Position numbers and translations under genes: made by a program. A stretch of DNA of 64,000 bases. Origin: Anaerolineae bacterium (GTDB taxonomy: Bacteria; Chloroflexota; Anaerolineae; 4572-78; J111). How positions within the stretch are numbered: position 1 is the first letter of the stretch; every line of letters begins with the position of its first letter. Under the pieces are notes generated by a model that saw nothing but the letters and a program-made list of their open reading frames with translations, was not told the DNA's origin and did not search any database. The stretch covers positions 102,309 through 166,308 of the forward strand of contig JAKLJP010000016.1 of NCBI GenBank assembly GCA_023151115.1. The letters run 5' to 3'. Shown one piece after another: positions 9,347 to 17,823 of this stretch.

Positions 9347-10168
9347 TCACTTTTGCCTCAAATGCCGGCTCAGCATCGCTTCCCAGGGCCAACGAAAGAG
9401 GACAGAAGCCAGTTGAGCCGTCATCAGCCACCAGGGGGCGTAGGTGCGCCGGCGTGAAATAATGGCCTGACAGATGAGGTGGGCCACATGCTCAGGTTGC
9501 ATCGCCGGCATGTTTTTGTACGCTGCGGTCGGTTCGATCATTCTCGTCCGAACCAGGGGCAGATAAAGGGTGGTAGTGCTGACCCCGCGGGCGTTTAACT
9601 CCGGGGCGACACAGCGAAACCACTGATCAAAGGCCGTTTTCGAGGCTTGATAGGCGGCCCATTTGGGCGGCGGGGCCAAAAGCACATTCACCGCCGAGAT
9701 GTTGATCACATGCCCCTGTCGAGCCACCAAGACCGGAATAAGGGCAAGCATGAGTTGCACCGGGCCAAAATAATTCAGGTTCATGGTTCGCGTAAAATCG
9801 TGCAAACGGTCGAGGGAGTCGAAGATAGAGCGCCGAATGGATTTGCCGGCATTGTTAACGAAAATATCAATTCCATTCGGAAGCCGCTGCAATTCTTCCA
9901 GCAAGGCTTGCGCTTGAGCGGCGTTGGTCAGATCACAAGGGAAAATGTCGGCTCGACCGCCTTTGGCCTCGATTCGCGTTTTCACTTCCATCAATTTCTC
10001 GGTGGTGCGGGCTACCAGGAGCAGATAGGCGTCCGTCTCAGCCAGGCTTTCTGCCAGACGCTCCCCAATGCCGTAACTTGCTCCGGTGATGAGCACGGTC
10101 TTCCCGGCCAACCGTTGTTGGAGCTTGGAATGACTGAACCCTAGAAATGGGAAAAAAAGAAGCTTCAT
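9347..10168 (-). CDS. Short-chain dehydrogenase/reductase
   Basis: 273-residue classical SDR. The NAD(P)-binding TGASYGIG is at about 30-37, NNAG at about 110, the catalytic Ser in VINISAVN, and Tyr/Lys in YQASK at about 175-180. Length and motifs are those of the DltE/acyl-ketone reductase-like subgroup, but the substrate is unknown. It begins the two-gene operon with the acyl-CoA synthetase downstream, which points to lipid or acyl metabolism. The C-terminus has a short hydrophobic stretch (TAQLASVLFRWPWEAML) that may associate with the membrane. The alternative reading, a general SDR with no link to lipids, cannot be excluded. Confidence 0.85.
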   Translation of the reverse strand: MKLLFFPFLGFSHSKLQQRLAGKTVLITGASYGIGERLAESLAETDAYLLLVARTTEKLMEVKTRIEAKGGRADIFPCDLTNAAQAQALLEELQRLPNGIDIFVNNAGKSIRRSIFDSLDRLHDFTRTMNLNYFGPVQLMLALIPVLVARQGHVINISAVNVLLAPPPKWAAYQASKTAFDQWFRCVAPELNARGVSTTTLYLPLVRTRMIEPTAAYKNMPAMQPEHVAHLICQAIISRRRTYAPWWLMTAQLASVLFRWPWEAMLSRHLRQK

Positions 10169-10490
10169 TTACCGGCCACCTGACGCCGCCGCCGAATTTG
10201 GGCCTCATTTATTGATTGGAGCGGGCGGGGTCCAAACCGTTGAACAAGCAGAACTGGGTCGGGCCAACTGCCCATAAATTATACCCTTTTCGGCTTTGTT
10301 AGCCACTTGACAGAACTTTCTTCTGACACCGGTTGCTTTAGGGGAGATAAAGCCACTGGTTCTTGATGATTGGTTAAACGTGGACTAAGAGCAACATCCT
10401 TGGCGGCGTTTTTTGTTGAGGGCTGGCGGTAAACTGGACAAATTGTGTTATAATGCTGAAACAATTCTTTGGCGCTGATAGGAACTTTTG
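10169..10490. other. Divergent intergenic region between SDR and histidine kinase
   Basis: No gene seen. It contains a minus-strand TATAAT (10278-10283) that could serve the SDR/acyl-CoA synthetase pair, though no good -35 is placed with it, and the plus-strand extended -10 listed separately. Confidence 0.5.
10446..10454 (+). promoter_or_regulatory. Extended -10 promoter element for the PAS-GAF histidine kinase
   Basis: TGTTATAAT gives a full consensus -10 with an upstream TG, about 36 bases before the ATG at 10491. The -35 region is poor, as is usual for extended -10 promoters. Confidence 0.5.
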
Positions 10491-12134
10491 ATGAAGGATG
10501 AAGACAAGACCAAAGCCCAATTGATTGAAGAACTGGTCGAACTGCGCCGGCGAAACCTGGCTTTGGAAGCCGCCAACGCCGAATGTAGAGCCGCCGAAGC
10601 AGCCTTGCGAGAAAGTGAGCAAAGGTTAAAATTGGCGCTGAAGGGGGCTAATGTCGGTCTTTGGGATTTGAATGTTCAGACCAACGAGATCGTTGTGAAC
10701 CAGCGAGCGAGTGAAACTTTGGGCTACGCACCCGATGAAATGGGGTCGCACCTCAGTTGGTGGGACGAGCGAACTCACCCCGACGATCTACCACGCCTGC
10801 GCCAGGCCTGGCAGTCTCATGTCGCCGCCAAAACACCTTTTTATGAGTGTGAATACCGTCTCCGCAATAGGGCAGGCGAATGGCAGTGGATTTTGGATCG
10901 AGGCAAAATTGTTGAGTGGGATAAACATAATCAACCTTTACGGGCCACAGGCACCCACCTCGATATAACTGAACGCAAACACATCGAAGAAACGCTCCAA
11001 AAACTCAATCGCGAGTTGGCCTTGATTAATAATGCCAGTCAGGCGTTTAATTCCAGTCTGGAACTGGATGTGGTTCTGGTCAGCTTGCTGGAAGAAGTGC
11101 GCCCTTTGCTGGAAGTCATTGGCGCTTCGGTCTGGCTAATTGACCCTGAAACCAACGAATTGGTTTGCCATCAAGCCTCCGGCGCTCATCGAGCTAACCT
11201 GCGCGGCTGGCGCTTGCCGCCAGGAGTGGGGATTATTGGCTGGACGGTTCAATATGATCAGAGTGTGATTGTGCCAGATGTCCAGGCCGACCCGCGCCAC
11301 TTCAAAGCGATCGAAGATGCGCTAAACTTAAAACTCCAATCCATCCTGGCCGTGCCTCTGCGCTCTAAAGAGAGAACTATTGGGGTGCTGGAGGTGGTGG
11401 ATACCCAACCTCATCGCTTCACTAAAAATGAACAGATGTTGGTTGAGTCGCTGGCGGCAACGGCCACCATTGCCATTGAGAACGCTCGTTTATACGAGCA
11501 AACCCGGCGCGATGCCGAAACACGGGCGGTACTGCTGCAGGAAGTCAATCATCGCACCAAAAACAATCTGGCGGCGATTATTGGCCTGCTTCACCTGGAA
11601 CAGCGCCACGATATGAGCGAGGAAGCCCGCACCGTTTACCAAACCATCATGCACGACCTCATTAGCCGGATTCACGGCCTGGCGACCGTTCACCGGCTCC
11701 TCTCTAGCGCCGACTGGTCGCCCATTTTGTTGAGCGAACTGGCCACCAAAGTTATCCATTCAGCCCTACAGGCGCTGCCGCTGGATAAAAATGTAGCGGT
11801 TGAGGTATCTCCTTCGCCGGTAAAGATAGCGCCGAAGCTGGCCAACACGGTGGCTTTGATTATCAATGAATTGACCACCAACACCATCAAGTACGCCTGG
11901 CCTACCCGTGATTTGGGGTGTATTTCGGTGCGGATTGAACTGGAAAACGGGGAGGTTATATTTGAGTTTTGTGATGATGGGCCGGGTTTTCCGGCCGAGG
12001 TGCTGAACCTGGAGCGTCACAGCGTGGGCTGGGAATTAGTCCAGACTCTGGTTCAGCAGGGCTTGCAGGGTAAAGTGAGCTTACATAACGATCACGGAGC
12101 GGTAACGACTATTCGCTTCCCGCAGCTTGTTTAG
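10491..12134 (+). CDS. Soluble PAS-GAF sensor histidine kinase, HisKA_2 type
   Basis: 547 residues with no membrane segment. Order: a short coiled coil (about 1-45, rich in Glu/Ala/Arg), a PAS_3 domain with PAC motif (about 45-165, ending in GTHLDITERKH), a GAF domain (about 180-335), then a HisKA_2 phosphoacceptor block EVNHRTKNNLAAII with His354, and an HATPase with NELTTNTIKYAW and FCDDGPGFP. This class usually phosphorylates a separate response regulator or acts in blue-light or general stress circuits; no regulator is adjacent. The ATG at 10491 follows AGGA at a good distance; a TTG one codon earlier is less likely. The signal sensed is unknown. Confidence 0.88.
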   Translation: MKDEDKTKAQLIEELVELRRRNLALEAANAECRAAEAALRESEQRLKLALKGANVGLWDLNVQTNEIVVNQRASETLGYAPDEMGSHLSWWDERTHPDDLPRLRQAWQSHVAAKTPFYECEYRLRNRAGEWQWILDRGKIVEWDKHNQPLRATGTHLDITERKHIEETLQKLNRELALINNASQAFNSSLELDVVLVSLLEEVRPLLEVIGASVWLIDPETNELVCHQASGAHRANLRGWRLPPGVGIIGWTVQYDQSVIVPDVQADPRHFKAIEDALNLKLQSILAVPLRSKERTIGVLEVVDTQPHRFTKNEQMLVESLAATATIAIENARLYEQTRRDAETRAVLLQEVNHRTKNNLAAIIGLLHLEQRHDMSEEARTVYQTIMHDLISRIHGLATVHRLLSSADWSPILLSELATKVIHSALQALPLDKNVAVEVSPSPVKIAPKLANTVALIINELTTNTIKYAWPTRDLGCISVRIELENGEVIFEFCDDGPGFPAEVLNLERHSVGWELVQTLVQQGLQGKVSLHNDHGAVTTIRFPQLV

Positions 12135-12142
12135 GGGGTAAA

Positions 12143-14017
12143 ATGAAGTTGGGATCCGCAAAAAATTGGGGCTACTCCAAGAAAATAATACACCAATTCT
12201 TTTGGAGCGTAGTGCGTGGTACGTGGTACGTGTCTATTACGCACTACACACCACCCACCACGCCCCTAAAGGATTTAATTCTGGCAACAGCTTTATTAAT
12301 ACCATTTCTGTTTTTTATCACGACCGGCCTGTCCGCGGCCCAAGAGCAGGCAGATGGCCAGGCTTACACTGTTCAGGCGACCGACACCTTGAGTTCATTG
12401 GCCGAAGATTTTTACCAGAATTATGCCGCCTGGCCGGCTATTCAGATGGCCACCAATGCCAAAGCCGCCCAGGATAGCCGCTTTAGTCCCATTGAAAACT
12501 CCGACCAACTCTCGGCCGGGCAACTGATTTGGATTCCCAGCCCAGCCGAAGCAGAACGGCTGTTGGGCGGCGGTATCTCGCTGGGGCCACCCGAACTAAA
12601 ACCGCTCACCCCTGACATGCTGGCCGAATTTGAAACCTTCGTCGAGACGGCCCGCCAACGATTCCGCATCCCCGGCGCGGCGGTGGTGGTGGTTCAAGGG
12701 AATCAAATCGCCTTTGCCAAAGGCTTTGGCGTCCGCCAGTTGGGCCAACCCGACCCGGTGACGCCGGAAACAATTTTTCCGGTCGGTTCGACCACCAAAG
12801 CCATGACCTCGATGCTCATGGCAACCCTGGTTGATGAAGGTAAACTGGACTGGGACCAGCCCGTGGTTGAGGTCTGGCCTGACTTTAAACTCTCTGACCC
12901 GGCGATCACTCCCCAAATTCGGATTCGTCACCTGCTCAACATGAGCAGCGGTGTGCCGCGGGTTGACTTGGTCTGGAGCGGGGCCGGCTTAACCGCCGAG
13001 CAGGTGATGGCATCACTGGCCGAGCTAGAGGTTGTGACCACGCCCGGAGAAGTATATCATTACAATAACCAGATTGTGGCAACCGGGGGATATGTTGGAG
13101 CGCTGGCGGCGGGTGGGCAGTACGGCAATCTAGCCCAGAGTTATTCTGACCTGTTGCAGGCGCGAATTTTCGATCCCATTGGCATGAGTAGCGCCACCAC
13201 CTCAATTGATTCAGTTCAAGCGCAGCCCAATCATGCCACCCCGCACGATTTTACTCTATCCGGCGAAGTGATCCCCACCCATTTCCACGCCGACCCCGGC
13301 ATTGCCCCGGCCGGGGCCGTCAACGCCAGCGCCCTGGATATGGCCCGTTTTGTCATGACCGAACTGGGCGAGGGTGTGGCGCCCGACGGCAACCGTGTAG
13401 TTTCGGCGGCCAACCTGGCCGAAACATGGCAGCCGGCGGTCAAAGTGACCAAAACGCTCAGTTACGGCATGGGCTGGTTTATTGAAGATTTTAGGGGGAT
13501 ACAAGTTATCTGGCACGACGGCGATGTGCTTGGTTCCAAAGCCATGATTGTGTTTGTTCCCGAAGCCAATATCGGACTGGTGGTCCTGACCAATCGCACT
13601 ATTTCAACCGGCTTTAGCTACAGCGTGCGCTATCATCTGCTGAACCTGCTCTACGGGCTTGAGTTTGAGCAGGAGACTCATTTTGAGACCCAGTGGGATG
13701 AATTTTTGGCCGCCATCGCCGCAATTCGGGCCAAACTCAACCCCCTGGTTGATCCCGCCGCAGTTGCGCCCTATCTGGGTGACTATGAAGGGAGTTGGCG
13801 GGTTGAGCTGAGAGATGATAACACCTTGTGGGCAGTGCGCGGCCCCTACGGCTGGCAGTTAATGCAAGCGGAAAACCCTGACGAATTTGTGGTCAACAAC
13901 GGCTTTGGCCTGGCTACCCCACTCCAATTTGTCGAAGACGAAACAACCGGCGATATGCTCATGACCTTCACCCTCACTTCCGGTGAAGAAGGCAGCTATC
14001 GCCGGCTGTCGCCGTAA
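12143..14017 (+). CDS. Secreted LysM-containing serine hydrolase of the beta-lactamase/esterase fold
   Basis: 624 residues. A hydrophobic signal segment lies at about 46-63 (LILATALLIPFLFFITTG), followed by a LysM-like module (about 73-130) and a class C beta-lactamase-like domain with SxxK Ser216/Lys219 (GSTTK), a YNN motif and HDG in place of HTG. A C-terminal DUF3471-like domain follows. Likely a cell-wall-bound D-Ala-D-Ala peptidase or esterase. AGGGGG precedes the ATG at 12143, but codons 22-41 are written by a GTGCGTGGTACGTGG hairpin repeat, so the signal peptide has an unusually long N-terminal tail. Without the repeat the signal peptide would begin near 12270, where AAAGGA precedes a CTG. 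The kinase gene ends 8 bases upstream, so the pair may be cotranscribed. Confidence 0.85.
   Translation: MKLGSAKNWGYSKKIIHQFFWSVVRGTWYVSITHYTPPTTPLKDLILATALLIPFLFFITTGLSAAQEQADGQAYTVQATDTLSSLAEDFYQNYAAWPAIQMATNAKAAQDSRFSPIENSDQLSAGQLIWIPSPAEAERLLGGGISLGPPELKPLTPDMLAEFETFVETARQRFRIPGAAVVVVQGNQIAFAKGFGVRQLGQPDPVTPETIFPVGSTTKAMTSMLMATLVDEGKLDWDQPVVEVWPDFKLSDPAITPQIRIRHLLNMSSGVPRVDLVWSGAGLTAEQVMASLAELEVVTTPGEVYHYNNQIVATGGYVGALAAGGQYGNLAQSYSDLLQARIFDPIGMSSATTSIDSVQAQPNHATPHDFTLSGEVIPTHFHADPGIAPAGAVNASALDMARFVMTELGEGVAPDGNRVVSAANLAETWQPAVKVTKTLSYGMGWFIEDFRGIQVIWHDGDVLGSKAMIVFVPEANIGLVVLTNRTISTGFSYSVRYHLLNLLYGLEFEQETHFETQWDEFLAAIAAIRAKLNPLVDPAAVAPYLGDYEGSWRVELRDDNTLWAVRGPYGWQLMQAENPDEFVVNNGFGLATPLQFVEDETTGDMLMTFTLTSGEEGSYRRLSP
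12209..12247. repeat. Hairpin word repeat inside the signal-peptide region of the LysM hydrolase
   Basis: GTAGTGCGT (12209-12217) pairs with ACGCACTAC (12239-12247); between them GGTACGT is tandemly repeated, and after them come ACACCACCCACCACG words. The same words form the hairpin at 61-99. Here the repeat is read as codons. Confidence 0.7.
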
Positions 14018-14050
14018 ACTGGAACATTTTTGGAATAAGACGGAAGTCGC

Positions 14051-14701
14051 GTGAGCCAACACTACATCTGTATTGACTGCGGCCGGGGCTTCACCCTGAG
14101 CTACGAAGAACAGCGCTGGTACCAGGAGAAAGGCTGGCCGCTGCCCAAGCGCTGCGAGGACTGCCGCAGCCAGCGCCGGCACGAACGCGACCCCGGCAAT
14201 ATGGGTTTTTCAGGGCCACCTTCTCAGCCAAAGACCGGCTCCCGGCGCTGCCCCGCCGACTTTTCTGAACAGGCTCCAGCCCAGAAGTCAGGTCAACAGC
14301 CACCCGGATCACGACACTCGCTCAACTGGTGGGCCAATCCCTATGCCCGGTTTGGCCTGATAAGTCTGGTTGCTGTACTATTGGCTGCAGCAGCGGCGTT
14401 GTTGACTGGTCTGCCCTGGTGGCTGGTGTTAATCGTAGTTGTCGTTGCCGTGAATGGAATTACCCTGGCCCTGTATCGCTATGATAAAGCCATTGCCGGT
14501 GGCGAGTTCACCCGCGTGCCCGAAAAGATTCTGCTGGCGCTGGCTTTCTTTGGCGGCAGTCCGGCGGCTTACGTTGCCCTTTACCGCTTCCGCCAGCGCC
14601 ATAAAGTTCAGAAATTATCTTTTATCCTGCCGTTCTGGCTAATTGTAACCGGGCAGATTTTGGCTTTATGCAGCCTGTTAACCTGGTTGGGTTGGGCTTA
14701 G
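14051..14701 (+). CDS. Zinc-ribbon DUF1294 membrane protein
   Basis: 216 residues from a GTG preceded by GGAAG. The N-terminus is a small zinc ribbon with two CxxC pairs (CIDC at about 7-10 and CEDC at about 37-40; zf-trcl type), followed by a polar linker and a DUF1294 domain with about four membrane helices (from about 97) and the family motif YRYDKAIA...RVPEKILLALAFFGGSPAAY. The family's function is not known; in other bacteria DUF1294 is often fused to a cold-shock domain, and here the zinc ribbon takes that N-terminal place. It lies 33 bases after the hydrolase gene and is probably in the same transcript. Confidence 0.82.
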   Translation: MSQHYICIDCGRGFTLSYEEQRWYQEKGWPLPKRCEDCRSQRRHERDPGNMGFSGPPSQPKTGSRRCPADFSEQAPAQKSGQQPPGSRHSLNWWANPYARFGLISLVAVLLAAAAALLTGLPWWLVLIVVVVAVNGITLALYRYDKAIAGGEFTRVPEKILLALAFFGGSPAAYVALYRFRQRHKVQKLSFILPFWLIVTGQILALCSLLTWLGWA

Positions 14702-14704
14702 GAT

Positions 14705-14796
14705 CAATACATTTCAAATAAGGCCGCAGCATAGGGCCTCGCGCCCGCCCACAAGGGGCTAAACTACGTTATTTGAAAAGTATTGGGCTTAGGATT
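14705..14796. repeat. Inverted and direct repeat in the convergent gap
   Basis: CAATACATTTCAAATA near 14705 is the near reverse complement of TATTTGAAAAGTATTG near 14770, and GGGCTTAGGAT occurs at both edges. It may act as a terminator for both converging genes. Confidence 0.45.
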
Positions 14797-14807
14797 TCAC
14801 CCAGTTT

Positions 14808-17747
14808 CTAATTTATTTCTAGCGATGCCTTCTCGCCAGCTAGCGGCTCATCGGAGCCCGGGGAGCCGTTTACATAGGTGCTGGCCCGCCAATTTTGCGG
14901 ATTATCCGGGTCGCCATCAGGTTGAACCAAAACCAGAGAGTCGCCCCGGCCATCGGCGCTGACCGGCCAGCCGTAGGCGTCATCGTAGGTCAGTTCCACT
15001 AGCGGCTCGCCTTCGGCGTCGGTCATCAGAAGCATTTCCCCTTTATTGGAAAGGTGACCGTCATAAACGCCGCCAACAGGCACGCCGGGATACTGCTCGG
15101 CAAAACTGGCAGCATTGCTGACCAGCACCATCACCTGGCCGGGGGCTAACGGCGGCGTGTTGGGCGGGAAGCTGTAGTAAATGCCCTCGTCAATGGATAC
15201 GTTAGCCAAATCTACGGCATTATTACCCATATTCTTCAATTCAATAAATTCAAAGTCATCGCCCTGGGTGGGGTTGTACATGATTTCGGTGATCCGTAAG
15301 CGCTGGCCTTGCTGGATCACATTGAAGGCTGCTTCGTGTAATGCGCTCCACCCAAATTCTGAGCCGTCTTGCAGTACCCGCGCTTTGACAACGGTATTGG
15401 CCGTTAAGGCCACCGGGCCGGTATAAGCCTGTGCCGTCGGGCCAATCTTGCCGGTCACCGGCAGGCGGGGATCGGAGCCATCCAGAGTGTAGTAAATTGT
15501 GCCGTTGGCCGAGACAGCGGGCAGGTTCATAGTCAACCTAAAGCCCGACTCCACCACACCCCCTTCCTGGCTGAAGTAGGGCGGGTCAAGCGGAGGGTAG
15601 TAGCCCGTTTCACGCGCCCAGGTCAAAAATTGGGCGTTCTGACCCTTCAATTGAGCTAAAGCCGTGTCGTTAGCCGCCTGCCATGCTGCCGGGGTAAGGG
15701 GTGAAGCGGGATTGGCATCACCCCAGCGAGCAGATTCAGCTACAATGGCTTGGCTAATAGTTTGATTGACCGCCTGCCAGCGCGCCTGAACTGCTGTATC
15801 GCTCAACGCACCGCCATTGGCCAGATGCTTGTAAATTCTATCGGCCAGGCGCAGCCGCAGATCCGGGTTTTCCAGCAGGGTTTGGAACAATGGGTTGACC
15901 AAATTAGCGGTCGTGGTTGTTTCGCCGGTACGCATCGAAATCCCCGTTGGCTGTGAACCGTCCGGTTCATTCCAAATCAAGAATTTGCCGCGCCCCACCA
16001 AATCTTGCCGATTGACGGCGGCGTGCCAGCGATTCTCTGGCCAGCCCAAGCGTTGAGTATACCAGTTCAAGATCATAAAATCACTGAACTGATCGAAATC
16101 AAAGAAGCTGGCGACCTCGGCATAGGTTGAGGCTAAACTTTGGTCGGCGCTATTAAACTGACCGGCAAAATTAAGGGTGGTAAAGAGATAGTTGAGCCGG
16201 TCTTGGGCCAGAGCGGGGTCCACGTCGAGCGGGCCGGCTTGATTGGTCACAAACCAATCTTCTTTTTCACCGCCCAGATAGGAGGCCATAAAGGACGCGC
16301 TGGGCCGTTCGACAATCTCATATAGACCCCAATACAGGCCGTTGAGGTAAAGGTGAACAAAAGCACTGTTAGCGCCAAGCCCGGACATGGCAATTTGCGA
16401 ATTGTGCAGCCAGACATCGCGGCTAAAGGCGGTGGGGTCGCTTAAAGCGCCGGCTTGCAGTACCAGCGTATCAAATTCATCCACCGGCGATTCGGCAAAA
16501 ACAGGGAATTCTAATTTGGTCGGGCCGAATTGTCGTTTAAACAACAGCCGGAAGGAGTGCTTGGGATCGGAGGCGGCTGACTCCAGCTCACCCTGAAGTT
16601 CGAGGCCGGCGTTCGCCTGGAAGTTGGGCTGGTCGCCGTTGGGAAAAATGAACTCCACCGAAACCGGCCGTTCCAGGTCGGGTGTGGCTGCAGGGGTGCG
16701 AGTATGGAAATCGGCAAAACTCTGCCCGGCCATTACCAACGACAGGGTTGGCAGTGAGGTGAGATTATCTTTGAAGCTGTCAGCATACCCCGGATCAGCC
16801 ACAACTGCCGGATCCATTTCGTAATCGGCGGATACGGGTAAGACCGCAGTCTGACCGGTAGCATCGGTGCTAAGATGCGCCCCCCAATTGGCCGGAAAAC
16901 CGGCGGGAACGGCAGGTTGATTGAGTACATCATTTAGAAAAATATAGCTCTGGGTGACAACTTCAGCCGGAAGAAACGTAGATTTAAAGGCGGCCGCCCG
17001 CAGCAGGGTGGTGGTGCTGACCGGAATAGGCTGCTCGTAAGTCAGGCCGTTGAGTTCGGTCGGTTCACTGCCATCAATGGTGTAACGGATAACAGCGCCA
17101 GGAGTCGCGCAGGTGAGCGAAACCACAAAAGGCTTCTCAAAAAAGCCGCGTTCCACGCTGAACTGCACCGGCGCGACGGCGCCGGCCCAAGAAGCGGTTT
17201 CGTCGTTGGCTCCGCCGGGGGTAGGCTGGGCCAGGTAGCCATAGGTCAATTCCGCTCCGTAACGACCATAAGCAATATCTTTGAACTGCTCTGGAAATTT
17301 GGGCGCGAAACCATCCATCACCCGGTCTTCCAGCACGTTGTACAGAGCCAGAAAATCACCTTCACGGTCAAGCTTAAAGTTAGTATGCAATGCCGAAACC
17401 GTAGCCCGGCGGTCTTTGCCCGAAGCAAAGACCACCAGATAGTCGTGGCTGTTCAGGGTTATATCCGGAAAAGGCCATTTTTGTGGCTCATTGGGGTCGT
17501 CGGTTAAGGCCCAACCGGCCAAATTTATAGCCGTATCGCTGCGGTTATAAAGTTCGATCCAGTCTGAATATTCGCCATCTTCATCGGTCAGACCGGTTCC
17601 GTTGGTCGCCAAAAGCTCGTTGATGACCAGCTTGGCCGGGTCGTTGGCAGCAGTAGACTTGGGAATTTGCCCGGCGCTGACCAACAGACAGATTAAAATG
17701 ACCGACCAGAAGAATAATTTGCTATTTTTGTTGTTATTCATCGTCAT
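14808..17747 (-). CDS. Secreted CotH-family protein with lamin-tail and chitobiase-like domains
   Basis: 979 residues from ATG 17747; the frame runs further upstream to 17795 but that part lies in a hairpin repeat. Order: signal peptide (KLFFWSVILICLLVSAG), lamin-tail domain 1 (about 39-150; INELLATN...DWIELYN), CHB_HEX_C-like Ig domain (about 185-255; RYTIDGSEP), CotH domain (about 395-640; SFRLLFK, HLYLNGLYWGLYEIVERP), second CHB_HEX_C (about 735-800; YYTLDGSDP), second lamin-tail domain (about 815-930; ITEIMYNPTQGDDFEFIELKN). CotH proteins of spore formers are secreted protein kinases. Here the block that should read WDxDxxxG reads IWNEPDGS, so kinase activity is doubtful. Likely a large surface-attached protein. 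The related gene upstream (17824-19470) is in the same orientation. Confidence 0.85.
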   Translation of the reverse strand: MTMNNNKNSKLFFWSVILICLLVSAGQIPKSTAANDPAKLVINELLATNGTGLTDEDGEYSDWIELYNRSDTAINLAGWALTDDPNEPQKWPFPDITLNSHDYLVVFASGKDRRATVSALHTNFKLDREGDFLALYNVLEDRVMDGFAPKFPEQFKDIAYGRYGAELTYGYLAQPTPGGANDETASWAGAVAPVQFSVERGFFEKPFVVSLTCATPGAVIRYTIDGSEPTELNGLTYEQPIPVSTTTLLRAAAFKSTFLPAEVVTQSYIFLNDVLNQPAVPAGFPANWGAHLSTDATGQTAVLPVSADYEMDPAVVADPGYADSFKDNLTSLPTLSLVMAGQSFADFHTRTPAATPDLERPVSVEFIFPNGDQPNFQANAGLELQGELESAASDPKHSFRLLFKRQFGPTKLEFPVFAESPVDEFDTLVLQAGALSDPTAFSRDVWLHNSQIAMSGLGANSAFVHLYLNGLYWGLYEIVERPSASFMASYLGGEKEDWFVTNQAGPLDVDPALAQDRLNYLFTTLNFAGQFNSADQSLASTYAEVASFFDFDQFSDFMILNWYTQRLGWPENRWHAAVNRQDLVGRGKFLIWNEPDGSQPTGISMRTGETTTTANLVNPLFQTLLENPDLRLRLADRIYKHLANGGALSDTAVQARWQAVNQTISQAIVAESARWGDANPASPLTPAAWQAANDTALAQLKGQNAQFLTWARETGYYPPLDPPYFSQEGGVVESGFRLTMNLPAVSANGTIYYTLDGSDPRLPVTGKIGPTAQAYTGPVALTANTVVKARVLQDGSEFGWSALHEAAFNVIQQGQRLRITEIMYNPTQGDDFEFIELKNMGNNAVDLANVSIDEGIYYSFPPNTPPLAPGQVMVLVSNAASFAEQYPGVPVGGVYDGHLSNKGEMLLMTDAEGEPLVELTYDDAYGWPVSADGRGDSLVLVQPDGDPDNPQNWRASTYVNGSPGSDEPLAGEKASLEIN

Positions 17748-17765
17748 GCGACCATAGTAGAAATA

Positions 17766-17812
17766 GGAGTCCAAAGCTTGCTTTGACCTTTCCAAAGCAA
17801 GCTTTGGACTCC
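17766..17812. repeat. Perfect 20-bp inverted repeat between the two CotH genes
   Basis: Arms 17766-17785 and 17793-17812 are exact reverse complements with a 7-base loop; the outer word is GGAGTCCAAAGC. The same word opens the repeats at 23669 and 32816. It could terminate or stabilise the dicistronic transcript. Confidence 0.85.
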
Positions 17813-17823
17813 ATTTCCCAGGT

